Part shown: piece after piece, positions 8,638-17,393 of the stretch
How positions within the stretch are numbered: the first letter of the stretch is position 1
Layout of the letters: every line of letters begins with the position of its first letter
Notes under the pieces: generated by a model
Databases searched by the model: none
The model's input: only the letters and a program-made list of their open reading frames with translations
What the model was told of the DNA's origin: nothing
Program-made: the position numbers and the translations under genes
NCBI GenBank assembly: GCA_035514535.1
Contig: DATKAZ010000069.1
Location: 1 to 64,000 of the forward strand
Direction: 5' to 3'
Length of the DNA: 64,000 nucleotides
Source: XN24 sp035514535
Lineage (GTDB): Bacteria > Pseudomonadota > Gammaproteobacteria > Steroidobacterales > XN24

Positions 8638-8917
8638 CGTCCGCTCCGGTCTGCTCGTCGCCGGCGTCGTCGCCCGACCTGCCCGGCAGGCGTCCCCAGG
8701 TCGCGAGCAGCAGCGCCCCCGCCAGCCCCGCGCCGATGGCCGCCTCCGCGAGGGCGACGTCCGGCGCACCCAGCCTGGCCCAGGTCATGGACAGCACCAG
8801 GCCGAAGGCGATGAACAGCACGATGCCGCGAAACAGGTCGCGGCCCGACAGTGCCGTCCAGGACAACGAGAACAGCATCAGGACCAGCAGGAAGTCCAGC
8901 AGCAGGTCAGCGTTCAT
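8618..8917 (-). CDS. DUF4040/MbhD-type antiporter subunit
   Basis: A 99-residue protein with three helices and the DUF4040 signature MTWARLGAPDVALAEAAIGA (residues about 44-63). In canonical Mrp this module lies within MrpA; here it is free-standing, as in MbhD. The C-terminal 25 residues are hydrophilic and acidic (DDAGDEQTGADDENRTR). It starts four bases inside the mrpG stop and overlaps the next gene by 20 bases, so the operon is tightly coupled. Confidence 0.88.
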   Translation of the reverse strand: MNADLLLDFLLVLMLFSLSWTALSGRDLFRGIVLFIAFGLVLSMTWARLGAPDVALAEAAIGAGLAGALLLATWGRLPGRSGDDAGDEQTGADDENRTR

Positions 8918-9216
8918 GGCGCCGTCCAGGGCTTGATGCCGCGCCTTAGGCTGGAGCGGGCGATCAGGTGGGAGGCGGTCGCCCCGGCCAGCAGAACGAG
9001 CATCCAGATGAGGAACAATTTGCCGACGATCGCCGGCGACTCCGCGCGCAGTGCCAGGCCGAGTACCGTCAGGCCGAGGCCGACGTTGTCGCCCTTGGTC
9101 ACTGCGTGCAGGCGGCTGTAGACATCCGGAAAGCGCAATACGCCGACCGTGCCGGCGAAAAAGTAACAGGCGCCCCCCAGCAGGAACGCCGCGCTGAGCA
9201 GGTCAATCGATGCCAT
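8914..9216 (-). CDS. mrpG: Mrp-type antiporter subunit G
   Basis: A 100-residue, three-helix protein with the MnhG/PhaG signature GTVGVLRFPDVYSRLHAVTK (about residues 23-42) followed by a long helix and a basic end. MrpG is a small structural subunit of the antiporter. The ATG lies 14 bases inside mrpF. Confidence 0.92.
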   Translation of the reverse strand: MASIDLLSAAFLLGGACYFFAGTVGVLRFPDVYSRLHAVTKGDNVGLGLTVLGLALRAESPAIVGKLFLIWMLVLLAGATASHLIARSSLRRGIKPWTAP

Positions 9217-9478
9217 CGCCAACCCCCCTGCTCCAGACCCGCTGCACGAAGGCGACCGCCGCGACCGCGGCGAGCAGTGCAAAGATGAGCGCAATGTCGC
9301 GCAACGCTGGGCGCTGCATGCCCTCGGCGAGCAACAGCAGCACGGCCACGGCCGTCGTGCCGAACAGCTGCGCGGCCAGCATGCGGTCCGCGGCCGTGGG
9401 TCCGCGCATGACACGCCACAGGCCGGCCGCGAGGTTCAGCAACAGGAATGACGCGAGGCCCAGGAGAAGCGTGTTCAT
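9203..9478 (-). CDS. mrpF: Mrp-type antiporter subunit F
   Basis: A 91-residue, three-helix protein containing RVMRGPTAADRMLAAQLFGT (about residues 22-41), the hallmark of MnhF/MrpF and MbhB, and RDIALIFALLAAVAAVAFV in the last helix. It is a small structural subunit. It overlaps mrpE by four bases and mrpG by fourteen. Confidence 0.92.
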   Translation of the reverse strand: MNTLLLGLASFLLLNLAAGLWRVMRGPTAADRMLAAQLFGTTAVAVLLLLAEGMQRPALRDIALIFALLAAVAAVAFVQRVWSRGVGDGID

Positions 9479-9993
9479 CGCGGCACGGCGGCTGCACGCT
9501 GCGACTCGAGGTCGAGGCCGAATACCGCGGCGATGCGCGGCTCGAGATCGACCACCATCGCGTGCAGATTGGTGCGCGTGTCGAGTGCATGGATCAGCAG
9601 ACGGTCCCCGTCGAGGTTCGCGCTGAGTGTGCCGGGCAACATGCTGACGACGTTGGCGAGGGCGACGCGCGACGCGCCCTCCGGCAGGCGCAGCCGAAGG
9701 GACACGAGCCCCGGGTGCAGCGGCATGGAGGGTCGCAGGGCCCGCAGCGCCACGTCCGTCGCGCCCGCGAAGGACTGTCGCACGAAGTAGGGAACGAACC
9801 TGATCACGCCGAGCAACGACAACGGCGGGTCGACCCACAACTCGCGACTGAGCCAGGCCGCAATGAGGCACACCGGCGCGCCGATGAGCCAGCCGCTCGG
9901 CGACCCGCCCGAAAGGATCCACCATAGCGCCGCGAACAGCGCCAGGCGGCGCACCCAGCCCCACCCTTCGCCGCTGGCGCCGGCATGGCTCAT
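9475..9993 (-). CDS. mrpE: Mrp-type antiporter subunit E
   Basis: First gene of the operon; 172 residues with two N-terminal helices (about 16-32 and 38-52) followed by a soluble domain. Family features are WWILSGG near the first helix, FVPYFVRQSFAGATDVALRAL, and ANVVSMLPGTLSANLDGDRLLIHALD in the soluble part. GGGAGG lies nine bases before the ATG, the strongest ribosome site in the operon. The upstream 136 bases should carry the operon promoter; no convincing sigma-70 pair was found there. Confidence 0.92.
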   Translation of the reverse strand: MSHAGASGEGWGWVRRLALFAALWWILSGGSPSGWLIGAPVCLIAAWLSRELWVDPPLSLLGVIRFVPYFVRQSFAGATDVALRALRPSMPLHPGLVSLRLRLPEGASRVALANVVSMLPGTLSANLDGDRLLIHALDTRTNLHAMVVDLEPRIAAVFGLDLESQRAAAVPR

Positions 9994-10108
9994 GACGATG
10001 CTCCCTCCCTGGCAGGCATCGGTGCTGCGCACGCAAAAACCCGGATATCCATGATGGACCCGGCGAATGCTCATCGCGTTGGGGATTACCGAAGTATCGC
10101 GCCGCGTG

Positions 10109-10127
10109 CCGGCCGCGGTCCGGCCGG
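10109..10127 (-). terminator. GC-rich hairpin downstream of the AbgT gene
   Basis: CCGGCCG (10109-10115) and CGGCCGG (10121-10127) form a 7-bp stem with a 5-base loop three bases beyond the stop codon. No T-run follows on the minus strand, so it may be a weak terminator or a 3'-end stabiliser. Confidence 0.3.
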
Positions 10128-10129
10128 AA

Positions 10130-11743
10130 TCAGGGGAGGTAGTAGGTTGGCGACGCCGGCCCGACCGGCAGGCCAACGACGAACACCCACAGGAAGTAGA
10201 ACGCCGTCCAGCATAGGAGCAGCGCGATCGAATACGGCAGCATCATCGAGATCAGGGTGCCGATACCCGCCTTCGGCACGTAGCGTGCCGCGAACGCCAT
10301 GATGAGGCCGAAATAGCTCATCATCGGCGTGATGATATTGGTGGTCGAATCGCCGATCCGGTAGGCCGCCTGGACGATCTCCGGGCTGTAGCCCAGCAGC
10401 ATCAGCATGGGGACGAAGATCGGTGCGGTGACGGCCCACTGCGCCGACGCCGAACCCAGCATCAGGTTGACGCAGGCGCAGATGAGAATGAAAAACACGA
10501 ACACCAGCGGTCCGGTGAGGCCGATCGCCGTCAGGAAACTCGCCCCCGTGACCGCCGTGACGGCGCCCAGGTTGGTCCACGAGAAGAACGCCACGAACTG
10601 CGCGGCGAAGAACACCAGCACCATGTAGAGGCCCAGGGTGCTCATCGCCCCGGCCATGGCATCGATGACATCACGGTCGCGCCGGATCGTGCCCACGACC
10701 CTGCCGTAGGCGATCCCCGGCACGAGGAAGAAGATGAAGATCAGCGCAACGATGCCGCGCAGGAACGGCGAGTTGGCAATCTCTCCCGTCGCCGGATTAC
10801 GCAGCACGGCGCCCTCCGGCACGACCATCAGCGCGATCAGCCCCGCCATCAGCAACGCGGCGATGCCCGCGTTGCGCAGCGCGCGCTTCTCGAGCGGCGA
10901 GAGCGGGTCCATGCGGTGTTCGTCGTCCGCATCGAAGGACGCCTGGCTCGCATCGTACTCGCCGAGGGCGGGCTCGACGATCCTCAGGCTGACCCAGCTC
11001 GCCACGGTGACGACCAGGAACGTGCTGCCGATCATGAAGAACCAGTTCGCACTCGCGTCCACCAGGTAGTCCGGCTGGATGAGGCGCGCGGCCTCCTGCG
11101 TGATCCCGGCGAGCAGCGGGTCCACGGTGCCGAGCAGCAGGTTGGCGCTGTATCCGCCGGACACGCCGGCGAATGCCGCCGCGAGGCCCGCCAGCGGGTG
11201 GCGGCCGAGCGAATAGAAGACGATCGCCGCGAGCGGCACGAGCACGACGTAGCCCATTTCGGAGGCCGTGTTCGACAATACGCCCGCAAGGACGATCGTA
11301 ACCGTGACGCTGCGCGCGCTGGCCTTCAGTACCATGGCGCGGATCACCGCGGTCAGCAGCCCGGAGCGTTCGGCCACGCCGACGCCGAGCATCGCGACGA
11401 GGACCGTCCCGAGCGGCACGAAGCTGGTGAAATTGGTGACGAGGTTCTGGACGATGCGCCGCACGCCATCGCCGTTCATGAGGCTCACGACGCGGATCAT
11501 GCCGTCGGCGGCGCGACCCGCCGCACCCTCGGGACGCGGATCGTCGACCGCGAGGCCGATCGAGCCGAGCAGGCCGCTGAGCAATACGACCCCGAGGGCA
11601 AACAGCGCGAACAGCGTGACCGGGTGCGGCAAAGCGTTGCCGAGCCATTCGACGACGCGCAGGAAGCGCGTGATCCGGCTGGGGCTGTCGTTTCCCGAAG
11701 CCTCGTCCGGCTCGGTTTCTGCTGGATCACGCTCGTCTGGCAC
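10130..11743 (-). CDS. AbgT-family transporter
   Basis: A 537-residue polytopic transporter of the AbgT family (p-aminobenzoyl-glutamate importer AbgT; MtrF-type drug exporters). Signatures include ERSGLLTAVIRAMVLKA, LSNTASEMGYVVLVPLAA, FAGVSGGYSANLLLGTVDPL, a long periplasmic loop near residues 200-260, and RIGDSTTNIITPMMSYFGL near the C-terminus. The start is taken as GTG at 11743, because the frame further upstream does not look like protein; the leader up to the first helix is hydrophilic (DERDPAETEPDE), as in relatives. The substrate cannot be told: folate breakdown products or antimetabolite efflux are both possible. Confidence 0.85.
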   Translation of the reverse strand: MPDERDPAETEPDEASGNDSPSRITRFLRVVEWLGNALPHPVTLFALFALGVVLLSGLLGSIGLAVDDPRPEGAAGRAADGMIRVVSLMNGDGVRRIVQNLVTNFTSFVPLGTVLVAMLGVGVAERSGLLTAVIRAMVLKASARSVTVTIVLAGVLSNTASEMGYVVLVPLAAIVFYSLGRHPLAGLAAAFAGVSGGYSANLLLGTVDPLLAGITQEAARLIQPDYLVDASANWFFMIGSTFLVVTVASWVSLRIVEPALGEYDASQASFDADDEHRMDPLSPLEKRALRNAGIAALLMAGLIALMVVPEGAVLRNPATGEIANSPFLRGIVALIFIFFLVPGIAYGRVVGTIRRDRDVIDAMAGAMSTLGLYMVLVFFAAQFVAFFSWTNLGAVTAVTGASFLTAIGLTGPLVFVFFILICACVNLMLGSASAQWAVTAPIFVPMLMLLGYSPEIVQAAYRIGDSTTNIITPMMSYFGLIMAFAARYVPKAGIGTLISMMLPYSIALLLCWTAFYFLWVFVVGLPVGPASPTYYLP

Positions 11744-11873
11744 TCGCCCTGCCCCACGGAGCAAAAAGAGCACGTATTCTAAGGGAACCTTGACCTCGTC
11801 GCCCGGGGAGCGCCACGGTGCCCGGGCATTTGGCAAAATCGACGGCCTGTAACGGCCCGGGAGCAGCTGCGCA

Positions 11874-12323
11874 GTGCCATTCCTGATCGCGGTATTGACC
11901 GCCCTCGTCCTTGGGGCATTCTTCGTCTCGCGTCGCGGCGGCATGATCATGCTGGCCGGCGCCGTCGTCGCCGTCGCGGGCATGTTCGCCTGGACCTGGC
12001 ACACCGGTCCCGGCATGGAGATCCGGCGCGACGCCGTGCCGATCGAAGAGGTCGAGATCCTCGACACGCGAATGCGCGGCAACACGACCGACTACCTGAT
12101 CCGGAACCACAGCGAAAGCTGGACGCTGACGGCGATCGACACCGAGAGGCTCGCGCGCCGCGAGGACGGCACGGTGGCGGACCGCAAGACATTCACGCAT
12201 CGCATCGACGTGCCGCCGCAGGAGGCCCGCTGGCAGACGCTGCGCTTTTTCGGTCTCGAGATCGGCCTGGAGTACGAGCTGCGGGTCATCGGCACCGAAG
12301 GGTCGGGCCCGCAGCGCCGCTGA
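11874..12323 (+). CDS. Unknown membrane protein, two N-terminal helices
   Basis: A 149-residue product starting GTG at 11874 with GGGAG about ten bases upstream. Residues 1-18 and 22-41 are hydrophobic helices; the remainder is a soluble domain predicted to lie outside the cytoplasm, with patterns such as YLIRNHSESWTLTAIDTE and DVPPQEARWQTLRF that suggest a beta-sandwich. I do not recognise a family. It is divergent from the AbgT gene and precedes the amidotransferase on the same strand after 34 bases. Confidence 0.65.
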   Translation: MPFLIAVLTALVLGAFFVSRRGGMIMLAGAVVAVAGMFAWTWHTGPGMEIRRDAVPIEEVEILDTRMRGNTTDYLIRNHSESWTLTAIDTERLARREDGTVADRKTFTHRIDVPPQEARWQTLRFFGLEIGLEYELRVIGTEGSGPQRR

Positions 12324-12357
12324 TCGGCGCCTCGCCCGTTCGGCTAGAATCGCCGCC

Positions 12358-13107
12358 ATGGCTAGGATCATGGTCCTGAAACACGTTGCGGCCGAACCGC
12401 TTGGCCTGCTCGACCCGATGATCCGGTCGCGCGGGCACCGCATCCGCTACGTCAATTTCCAGCGCCACCCTGACGCGGCGCCCGTACTGGACCGCTACCA
12501 GGCGCTGGTCGTGCTGGGCGGACCGATGCACGTCACTGAAACGCAGCGCTATCCGCACCTGCTGACCGAGTGTCGCCTGATCGAGCAGGCTCTCGCGCAA
12601 CGCATCCCGGTGCTCGGCATCTGCCTCGGCGCGCAGCTGCTGGCGCACGTGCTCGGCGCGCGTGTCGCGCCGGCCCGTCGCCCCGAGATCGGCTGGTATC
12701 CGGTGCGGCCGTGCACGCCCGCCATCGCGGACGACCCGGTGTTGCACCCGCTGGAGTCGGAACAGCCGGTGTTCCAGTGGCACAGCTATGGCTTCGATAT
12801 CCCGGCCAACGCCGTGCACCTCGCGGCGAGCGCCGACTGTCCGGGGCAGGCCTTTCGGTACGACGACACCGCCTGGGGTTTCCAGTTCCACCTCGAGCTG
12901 GACGAGGGACTGATCCGTCGCTGGCTGAACTCGCCGGCATACCTCGAGGATCTCGAGGCCTCGGGCCTGGCGCAATCGCCCGCGGCGATTCTCGCGGACA
13001 CGCGGCGTTTCCTGGCGGGCACGGGCCGCCTCGCGGATCAGGTGTTCGGCAACTGGCTGGGCCGGCTCGGCCAGAACGGAGGGCGCCGGTTGCTGCCGTC
13101 GCGCTGA
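12358..13107 (+). CDS. Class I glutamine amidotransferase
   Basis: A 249-residue protein with the triad glutaminase fold of GMP-synthase-like enzymes: nucleophile Cys89 in PVLGICLGAQLLAH, oxyanion region VVLGGPMHV (51-59), and His178/Glu180 in WGFQFHLEL. It would release ammonia from glutamine or gamma-glutamyl compounds. There is no synthetase domain and no neighbouring partner enzyme, so it belongs to the stand-alone group. It precedes the ABC exporter gene by 45 bases and may be co-transcribed. Confidence 0.85.
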   Translation: MARIMVLKHVAAEPLGLLDPMIRSRGHRIRYVNFQRHPDAAPVLDRYQALVVLGGPMHVTETQRYPHLLTECRLIEQALAQRIPVLGICLGAQLLAHVLGARVAPARRPEIGWYPVRPCTPAIADDPVLHPLESEQPVFQWHSYGFDIPANAVHLAASADCPGQAFRYDDTAWGFQFHLELDEGLIRRWLNSPAYLEDLEASGLAQSPAAILADTRRFLAGTGRLADQVFGNWLGRLGQNGGRRLLPSR

Positions 13108-13152
13108 GTCTTGCCCCGAGCCGCCCGCCGCACGGCCGCCCCACCGGCCGCA

Positions 13153-14970
13153 ATGATCCCCGATTCGCCGCGCGAATTCCTCGGCGTGTTCCGCTTCAGC
13201 CGGCGCGCGCTCGGGCTCGTCTGGACGACGAGCAGCCGCCTCACCCTCGCCCTCGCTTTGCTCACCCTGATCGCGGGCATCCTGCCGGCCGCGATCGCGT
13301 ATGTCGGCGCGCTCATCATCGACGCCGTGGTAGCCGCCGCGGGCGCGTACCGGGATCACGGCACGGCAAGTTACCGCGAGGTGATGACGTTCGTGGCGAT
13401 CGAGGGCGGCCTCGTCGCCGCCTTGGCCGGCGCCCAGCGTGCGCTCTCCGCATGCCAGTCGTTGCTCCGCGCGCAACTGGGCCAGCGCGTCAACGTCATG
13501 ATCCTCGAGAAAGCGCTGCAACTCGAGCTGGCGCAGTTCGAGGACTCCGAATTCTACGACAAGCTGACCCGTGCGCGGCGCGAGGCCTCGAGCCGCCCGC
13601 TGTCGCTCGTCATGCGGACTTTCGGACTCGGCCAGAACGCGATTTCGCTGGTCAGCTACGGCGTCCTGCTCGCGCAGTTCTCGGTGTGGGCCGTGCTGCT
13701 GCTCGTCCTGGCCGGGCTGCCGGCATTCCTTGCCGAGGCGAAATTTTCGGGCGACGCGTTCCGCCTGTTCCGCTGGCGCTCCCCGGAAACGCGCATGCAG
13801 ATGTACCTCGAGACCGTGCTTGCGCGCGAGGATCACGCCAAGGAGGTGCAACTGTTCGACCTCGGGCCGAAACTGCTCGACCGCTACCGGGCGATCTTCG
13901 AGAGGCTCTACCGCGAGGATCGCAACCTCACCCTGCGACGCGACGGCTGGGGCTTCGTCCTGGGGCTGCTCGGCACGCTCACGCTGTACGGCGCCTACGC
14001 ATGGGTGGCACTCACCACCATTCTCGGGCGCATCACGCTCGGCCAGATGACCATGTACATGATGCTGTTCCGCCAGGGCCAGTCGGCGGTCTCGGCCAGC
14101 CTCTCCGCGATCGGCGGCATGTACGAGGACAACCTGTACCTGTCCACGCTCTACGAGTTCCTCGAGACACCCGTCCCGGTGCGGCTGGCGCGGGCGGCGC
14201 GCGGCCCGAATCCGGGCGACGGAATTCGCTTCGAGGGTGTGACTTTCAGGTACCCCGGCGCGGAGGCCGCGGCGCTGACGGGCATCGATCTCCACGTGCG
14301 GCCCGGCGAGTCACTAGCGCTGGTCGGCGAGAACGGCTCCGGGAAGACCACGCTGATCAAGCTGCTCGCGCGCCTGTATACACCGACGGAGGGCCGGATC
14401 CTGCTGGATGGGCTCGATCTGCAGGCCTGGGACGACGTCGCGCTACGCCGGCGCATCGGCGTCATCTTCCAGGACTTCGCGCGCTACCAGCTGAAAGTCG
14501 GCGAGAACATCGGCGCCGGCGACGTGCACCACTTCGAGGACGAGGCGCGCTGGCTCGAGGCGGCGAAGCTGGGCATGGCGCAGCCGTTCATCGAATCCCT
14601 GCCGGACGGCTACACCACCCAGCTCGGCAAATGGTTCAAGCAGGGACGCGAGCTGTCGGGCGGCCAGTGGCAGAAAATCGCCCTGGCGCGCGCCTTCATG
14701 CGCTCCGGCGCCGATATCCTGGTACTCGACGAGCCCACCGCCGCGATGGATGCCGCCGCCGAGGCCACGATCTTCGAGCACTTTCGCGGCCTGACGCGCA
14801 ATCGCATTGCGATCCTCATCTCGCATCGCTTCTCGACGGTGCGCATGGCCGACCAGATCGTGGTGATTGACGGCGGGCACATCATCGAGCGCGGCAACCA
14901 CGACGAACTCATGGCGCTGGACGGCCTGTACGCGCGGCTGTTCTCGCTGCAGGCGCGCGGCTATCGCTAG
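13153..14970 (+). CDS. ABC exporter, fused permease and ATPase
   Basis: A 605-residue half-transporter. Residues 1 to about 320 form the membrane domain with helices near 35-60, 80-100, 155-185 and 270-310. Residues about 350-600 form the ATPase: Walker A GENGSGKTT (392-400), Q-loop VIFQDFARYQ, signature LSGGQWQKIALARAF (from 501) and Walker B ILVLDEPTAAMD (near 522). The substrate is unknown; lipid, peptide and drug exporters share this layout. The ATG at 13153 is preferred over an upstream TTG because the intervening residues are low-complexity. The end overlaps the convergent diguanylate cyclase gene by four bases (CTAG). Confidence 0.88.
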   Translation: MIPDSPREFLGVFRFSRRALGLVWTTSSRLTLALALLTLIAGILPAAIAYVGALIIDAVVAAAGAYRDHGTASYREVMTFVAIEGGLVAALAGAQRALSACQSLLRAQLGQRVNVMILEKALQLELAQFEDSEFYDKLTRARREASSRPLSLVMRTFGLGQNAISLVSYGVLLAQFSVWAVLLLVLAGLPAFLAEAKFSGDAFRLFRWRSPETRMQMYLETVLAREDHAKEVQLFDLGPKLLDRYRAIFERLYREDRNLTLRRDGWGFVLGLLGTLTLYGAYAWVALTTILGRITLGQMTMYMMLFRQGQSAVSASLSAIGGMYEDNLYLSTLYEFLETPVPVRLARAARGPNPGDGIRFEGVTFRYPGAEAAALTGIDLHVRPGESLALVGENGSGKTTLIKLLARLYTPTEGRILLDGLDLQAWDDVALRRRIGVIFQDFARYQLKVGENIGAGDVHHFEDEARWLEAAKLGMAQPFIESLPDGYTTQLGKWFKQGRELSGGQWQKIALARAFMRSGADILVLDEPTAAMDAAAEATIFEHFRGLTRNRIAILISHRFSTVRMADQIVVIDGGHIIERGNHDELMALDGLYARLFSLQARGYR

Positions 14971-16280
14971 GCGGTACCGGTCGACCGGGGGGGCTCGGCA
15001 GCGACCTTGTTGCGCCCGGCCGACTTGGCCACATACAGCGCCTGGTCCGCCGCACCCAGCAGCTGCCTGCGACTGCATCCTTCGCGCATCGTGGCCACGC
15101 CCGCGCTCAGCGTCGCCCGCACGCCTGGCACGACCGCGGGCCACTCGGCGGACTCCACCGCCACGCGGATCTTCTCGCAGGCCTCCCTCGCGGCCGCCAT
15201 ATCGGCCTGCGGAAAACACAGCAGGAATTCCTCCCCACCGTAGCGCGACACCAGGTCCGTGTCGCGGCAGCACTCCCGGAAGATCGTCGCCACCGCCTTG
15301 AGCACCTCGTCGCCGGCGTCATGCGAAAAATCGTCGTTGATGCGCTTGAAGTGGTCGAGATCGACGAGCGCGAGTGCGAATCCACGGCCGTAGCGTTCGA
15401 ACTCCGCGATGCGTTCCTCCAGGTAGGCGTCCGCGTAGCGGCGATTGTGCAGCCCGGTGAGCGGGTCATGGGTCGCCATGCGCTCCATTTCGCGGTGCTT
15501 CTCTTTCAGTTCGCGCGTGCGCGCGTCGACGATGAGCTCCAGCCGCGTGCGCATCCGTGCCAGCTCCATGAGCGACACCATGCCGAGGACCATGACCAGC
15601 AGCAGCAGCGCGACGGCCGCCAGTTCCATGCGGTTGTACACGACCGCCACGAGGATTCCGCCGAGGCCCGCGCCCGACTCGACGATGAACGCGAACGGGC
15701 TGAAATCCCGCGGTACGCGGCGCTCGACGAGCATGATGTAGACGCGCATGCCGACGTCGTTGAGCGCCTGCATGCTCAACAGCAGCAACAGCAACGCGGG
15801 GATGTCGCGCAATTGCAGCGCCAGCAACGGGGCCGATCCGCCGACCTCCCGGTAGAGCAGCCCGCACAGCAGGATCATGAGTGTCATCAGTCCGGCGTTA
15901 TGCAGTGCCGCCGTCAGGACGTCGAGCAGCGGCCGGCCCTGCCGCAAGCGATGCCACGGGTACAGCAGCGAGGCGACGCCGTTCAGCCAGGCGGCGGCCA
16001 CCGGCCCGAAGATGAGGATCCCGGCGACCTGTGCAATCCGGTCGAAAGACACGTGCCCGACGCGCGGGTGCATATACCCCATCGCGATGAAGAACAGCGC
16101 GCCCACGATGAACAGCGGCGCGGTCCAGGGAGCGTGTCCGGCCGGCAGCGCCCCATGGCGGGAGACGGCGAGAGCCACCGCGGAGACGGCCACGATAAAC
16201 AGCACGATCGAGTAGGCCAGTTCCGGACTGTGCAAGCCGTGCCGGCGAGAACTCGCGTCGTGTCCACTATCCACGTTCAT
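14967..16280 (-). CDS. Membrane diguanylate cyclase (GGDEF)
   Basis: A 437-residue protein making cyclic-di-GMP from two GTP. The N-terminal 230 residues contain about seven hydrophobic helices forming an uncharacterised membrane sensor, followed by a short coiled linker (about 240-270) and a GGDEF domain with DPLTGLHNRRYAD and the active loop GGEEF at 348-352. An RxxD inhibitory site (RDTD) lies five residues ahead of the loop, so product feedback inhibition is likely. No EAL domain is attached. The stop codon overlaps that of the convergent ABC gene. Confidence 0.9.
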   Translation of the reverse strand: MNVDSGHDASSRRHGLHSPELAYSIVLFIVAVSAVALAVSRHGALPAGHAPWTAPLFIVGALFFIAMGYMHPRVGHVSFDRIAQVAGILIFGPVAAAWLNGVASLLYPWHRLRQGRPLLDVLTAALHNAGLMTLMILLCGLLYREVGGSAPLLALQLRDIPALLLLLLSMQALNDVGMRVYIMLVERRVPRDFSPFAFIVESGAGLGGILVAVVYNRMELAAVALLLLVMVLGMVSLMELARMRTRLELIVDARTRELKEKHREMERMATHDPLTGLHNRRYADAYLEERIAEFERYGRGFALALVDLDHFKRINDDFSHDAGDEVLKAVATIFRECCRDTDLVSRYGGEEFLLCFPQADMAAAREACEKIRVAVESAEWPAVVPGVRATLSAGVATMREGCSRRQLLGAADQALYVAKSAGRNKVAAEPPRSTGTA

Positions 16281-16304
16281 TACTGCGTCACCCGTCGTCT
16301 CTCG

Positions 16305-17024
16305 CTACCCGGCGAGGAGCCGCACGACCCACGGCAGCAGGAATGCAGTCAGCAACCCCGCCATGCCGAGACCCAGGCCCGCGAACGCGCCGGCCCGCAG
16401 GCCGATAGTAAGCGCATGCGCCGTGCCGAATCCATGGGCGGCGATGCCCAGCGCGAAACCCTGTGCACGCTCGTCGCGGATCCTAGCGAGGCGAAAGAGC
16501 GGGCCGGCGGCCACGGCGCCCACTGCGCCCGTGACCAGCACGATCCCGGCAGCGAGTGACGGAATGCCGCCGACCTGCTCGGCGATGCCCATGGCGATCG
16601 GCGTGGTCACGGACTTTGGCGCGATAGACAGGAGGGTCTGGCCGCTTGCGCCTGCCAGCCAGGCGAGGCCCACCGCGCTGGATACCGCCACGGCCACGCC
16701 GACCAGGCAGGCGAACGAAAGCGGCAGCAGCATCCGCCGGATCTGGTGCAGGTTGTCATACAGCGGGATGGCCAGCGCGACCGTGGCCGGACCGAGCAGG
16801 AAATGGATAAACTGGGCGCCCTCGAAGTAGGCGTCGTAACTCGTCCCGGTAAGCAGCAGCAGAGCGATCAGCGCGAGCATCGCCAACAGGACGGGGTGAG
16901 CGAGTGGATGGCCGCCGAGCCGGCCGTTCAGCCAGGTGCTGGCGACGAAGATGGCCAGGGTCACTGTCAGCCACAGCAGCGGCTCTGCCGCCAGGTACAC
17001 CCAGATCTGGCCGAGCTCACTCAT
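16305..17024 (-). CDS. lrgB: LrgB/CidB-family membrane protein
   Basis: A 239-residue polytopic protein with the LrgB signatures LLGPATVALAIPLYDNL, LSIAPKSVTTPIAMGIAEQVGG and GIAAHGFGTAHAL. LrgB partners with LrgA; the pair has been linked to holin/antiholin-like control of murein hydrolases and, in other bacteria, to export of pyruvate or glycolate. It overlaps lrgA by eight bases, so the two are translated together. Confidence 0.9.
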   Translation of the reverse strand: MSELGQIWVYLAAEPLLWLTVTLAIFVASTWLNGRLGGHPLAHPVLLAMLALIALLLLTGTSYDAYFEGAQFIHFLLGPATVALAIPLYDNLHQIRRMLLPLSFACLVGVAVAVSSAVGLAWLAGASGQTLLSIAPKSVTTPIAMGIAEQVGGIPSLAAGIVLVTGAVGAVAAGPLFRLARIRDERAQGFALGIAAHGFGTAHALTIGLRAGAFAGLGLGMAGLLTAFLLPWVVRLLAG

Positions 17025-17367
17025 GGCCCGGCTCGTCGGGCGCCTGGCGCGCGATCAGCCAGCCGACCAGCACCATCGTCAGCAGCGTGCTGCCGACGAT
17101 CGCCAGCAGGATGGGAAACCAGTCGGCCCTGAGGCGCGCTCCATGGGCGATGAGTCCGACGCCCGCGGGCACGAAGAACAGCGGCAGGTGATTCAGCAGC
17201 CCGGTGCCGGCTCGCCGCAAGGCATCGGAAGGCCCGTTTGCCACGGCCAGGCCGGCCAGCAGGATGACCATGCCCACGACGGGCCCGGGTACGGGGGCGT
17301 CGAATATCCTGGCCAGCGCCTCGCCGGCGAGCTGGCACAGGAAGATGACCGTCAGGCCTCGCAGCAT
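17017..17367 (-). CDS. lrgA: LrgA/CidA-family membrane protein
   Basis: A 116-residue, four-helix protein with the CidA/LrgA features FLCQLAGEALA and PVPGPVVGMVILLAGLA (near residues 25-41), LPLFFVPAGVGLI and a charged C-terminus. It is the holin-like partner of LrgB and starts the two-gene operon, 26 bases downstream of rho on the same strand, so read-through from rho is possible. Confidence 0.88.
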   Translation of the reverse strand: MLRGLTVIFLCQLAGEALARIFDAPVPGPVVGMVILLAGLAVANGPSDALRRAGTGLLNHLPLFFVPAGVGLIAHGARLRADWFPILLAIVGSTLLTMVLVGWLIARQAPDEPGHE

Positions 17368-17393
17368 CGTCGCAGCGGCTATGGCCGCATCGG

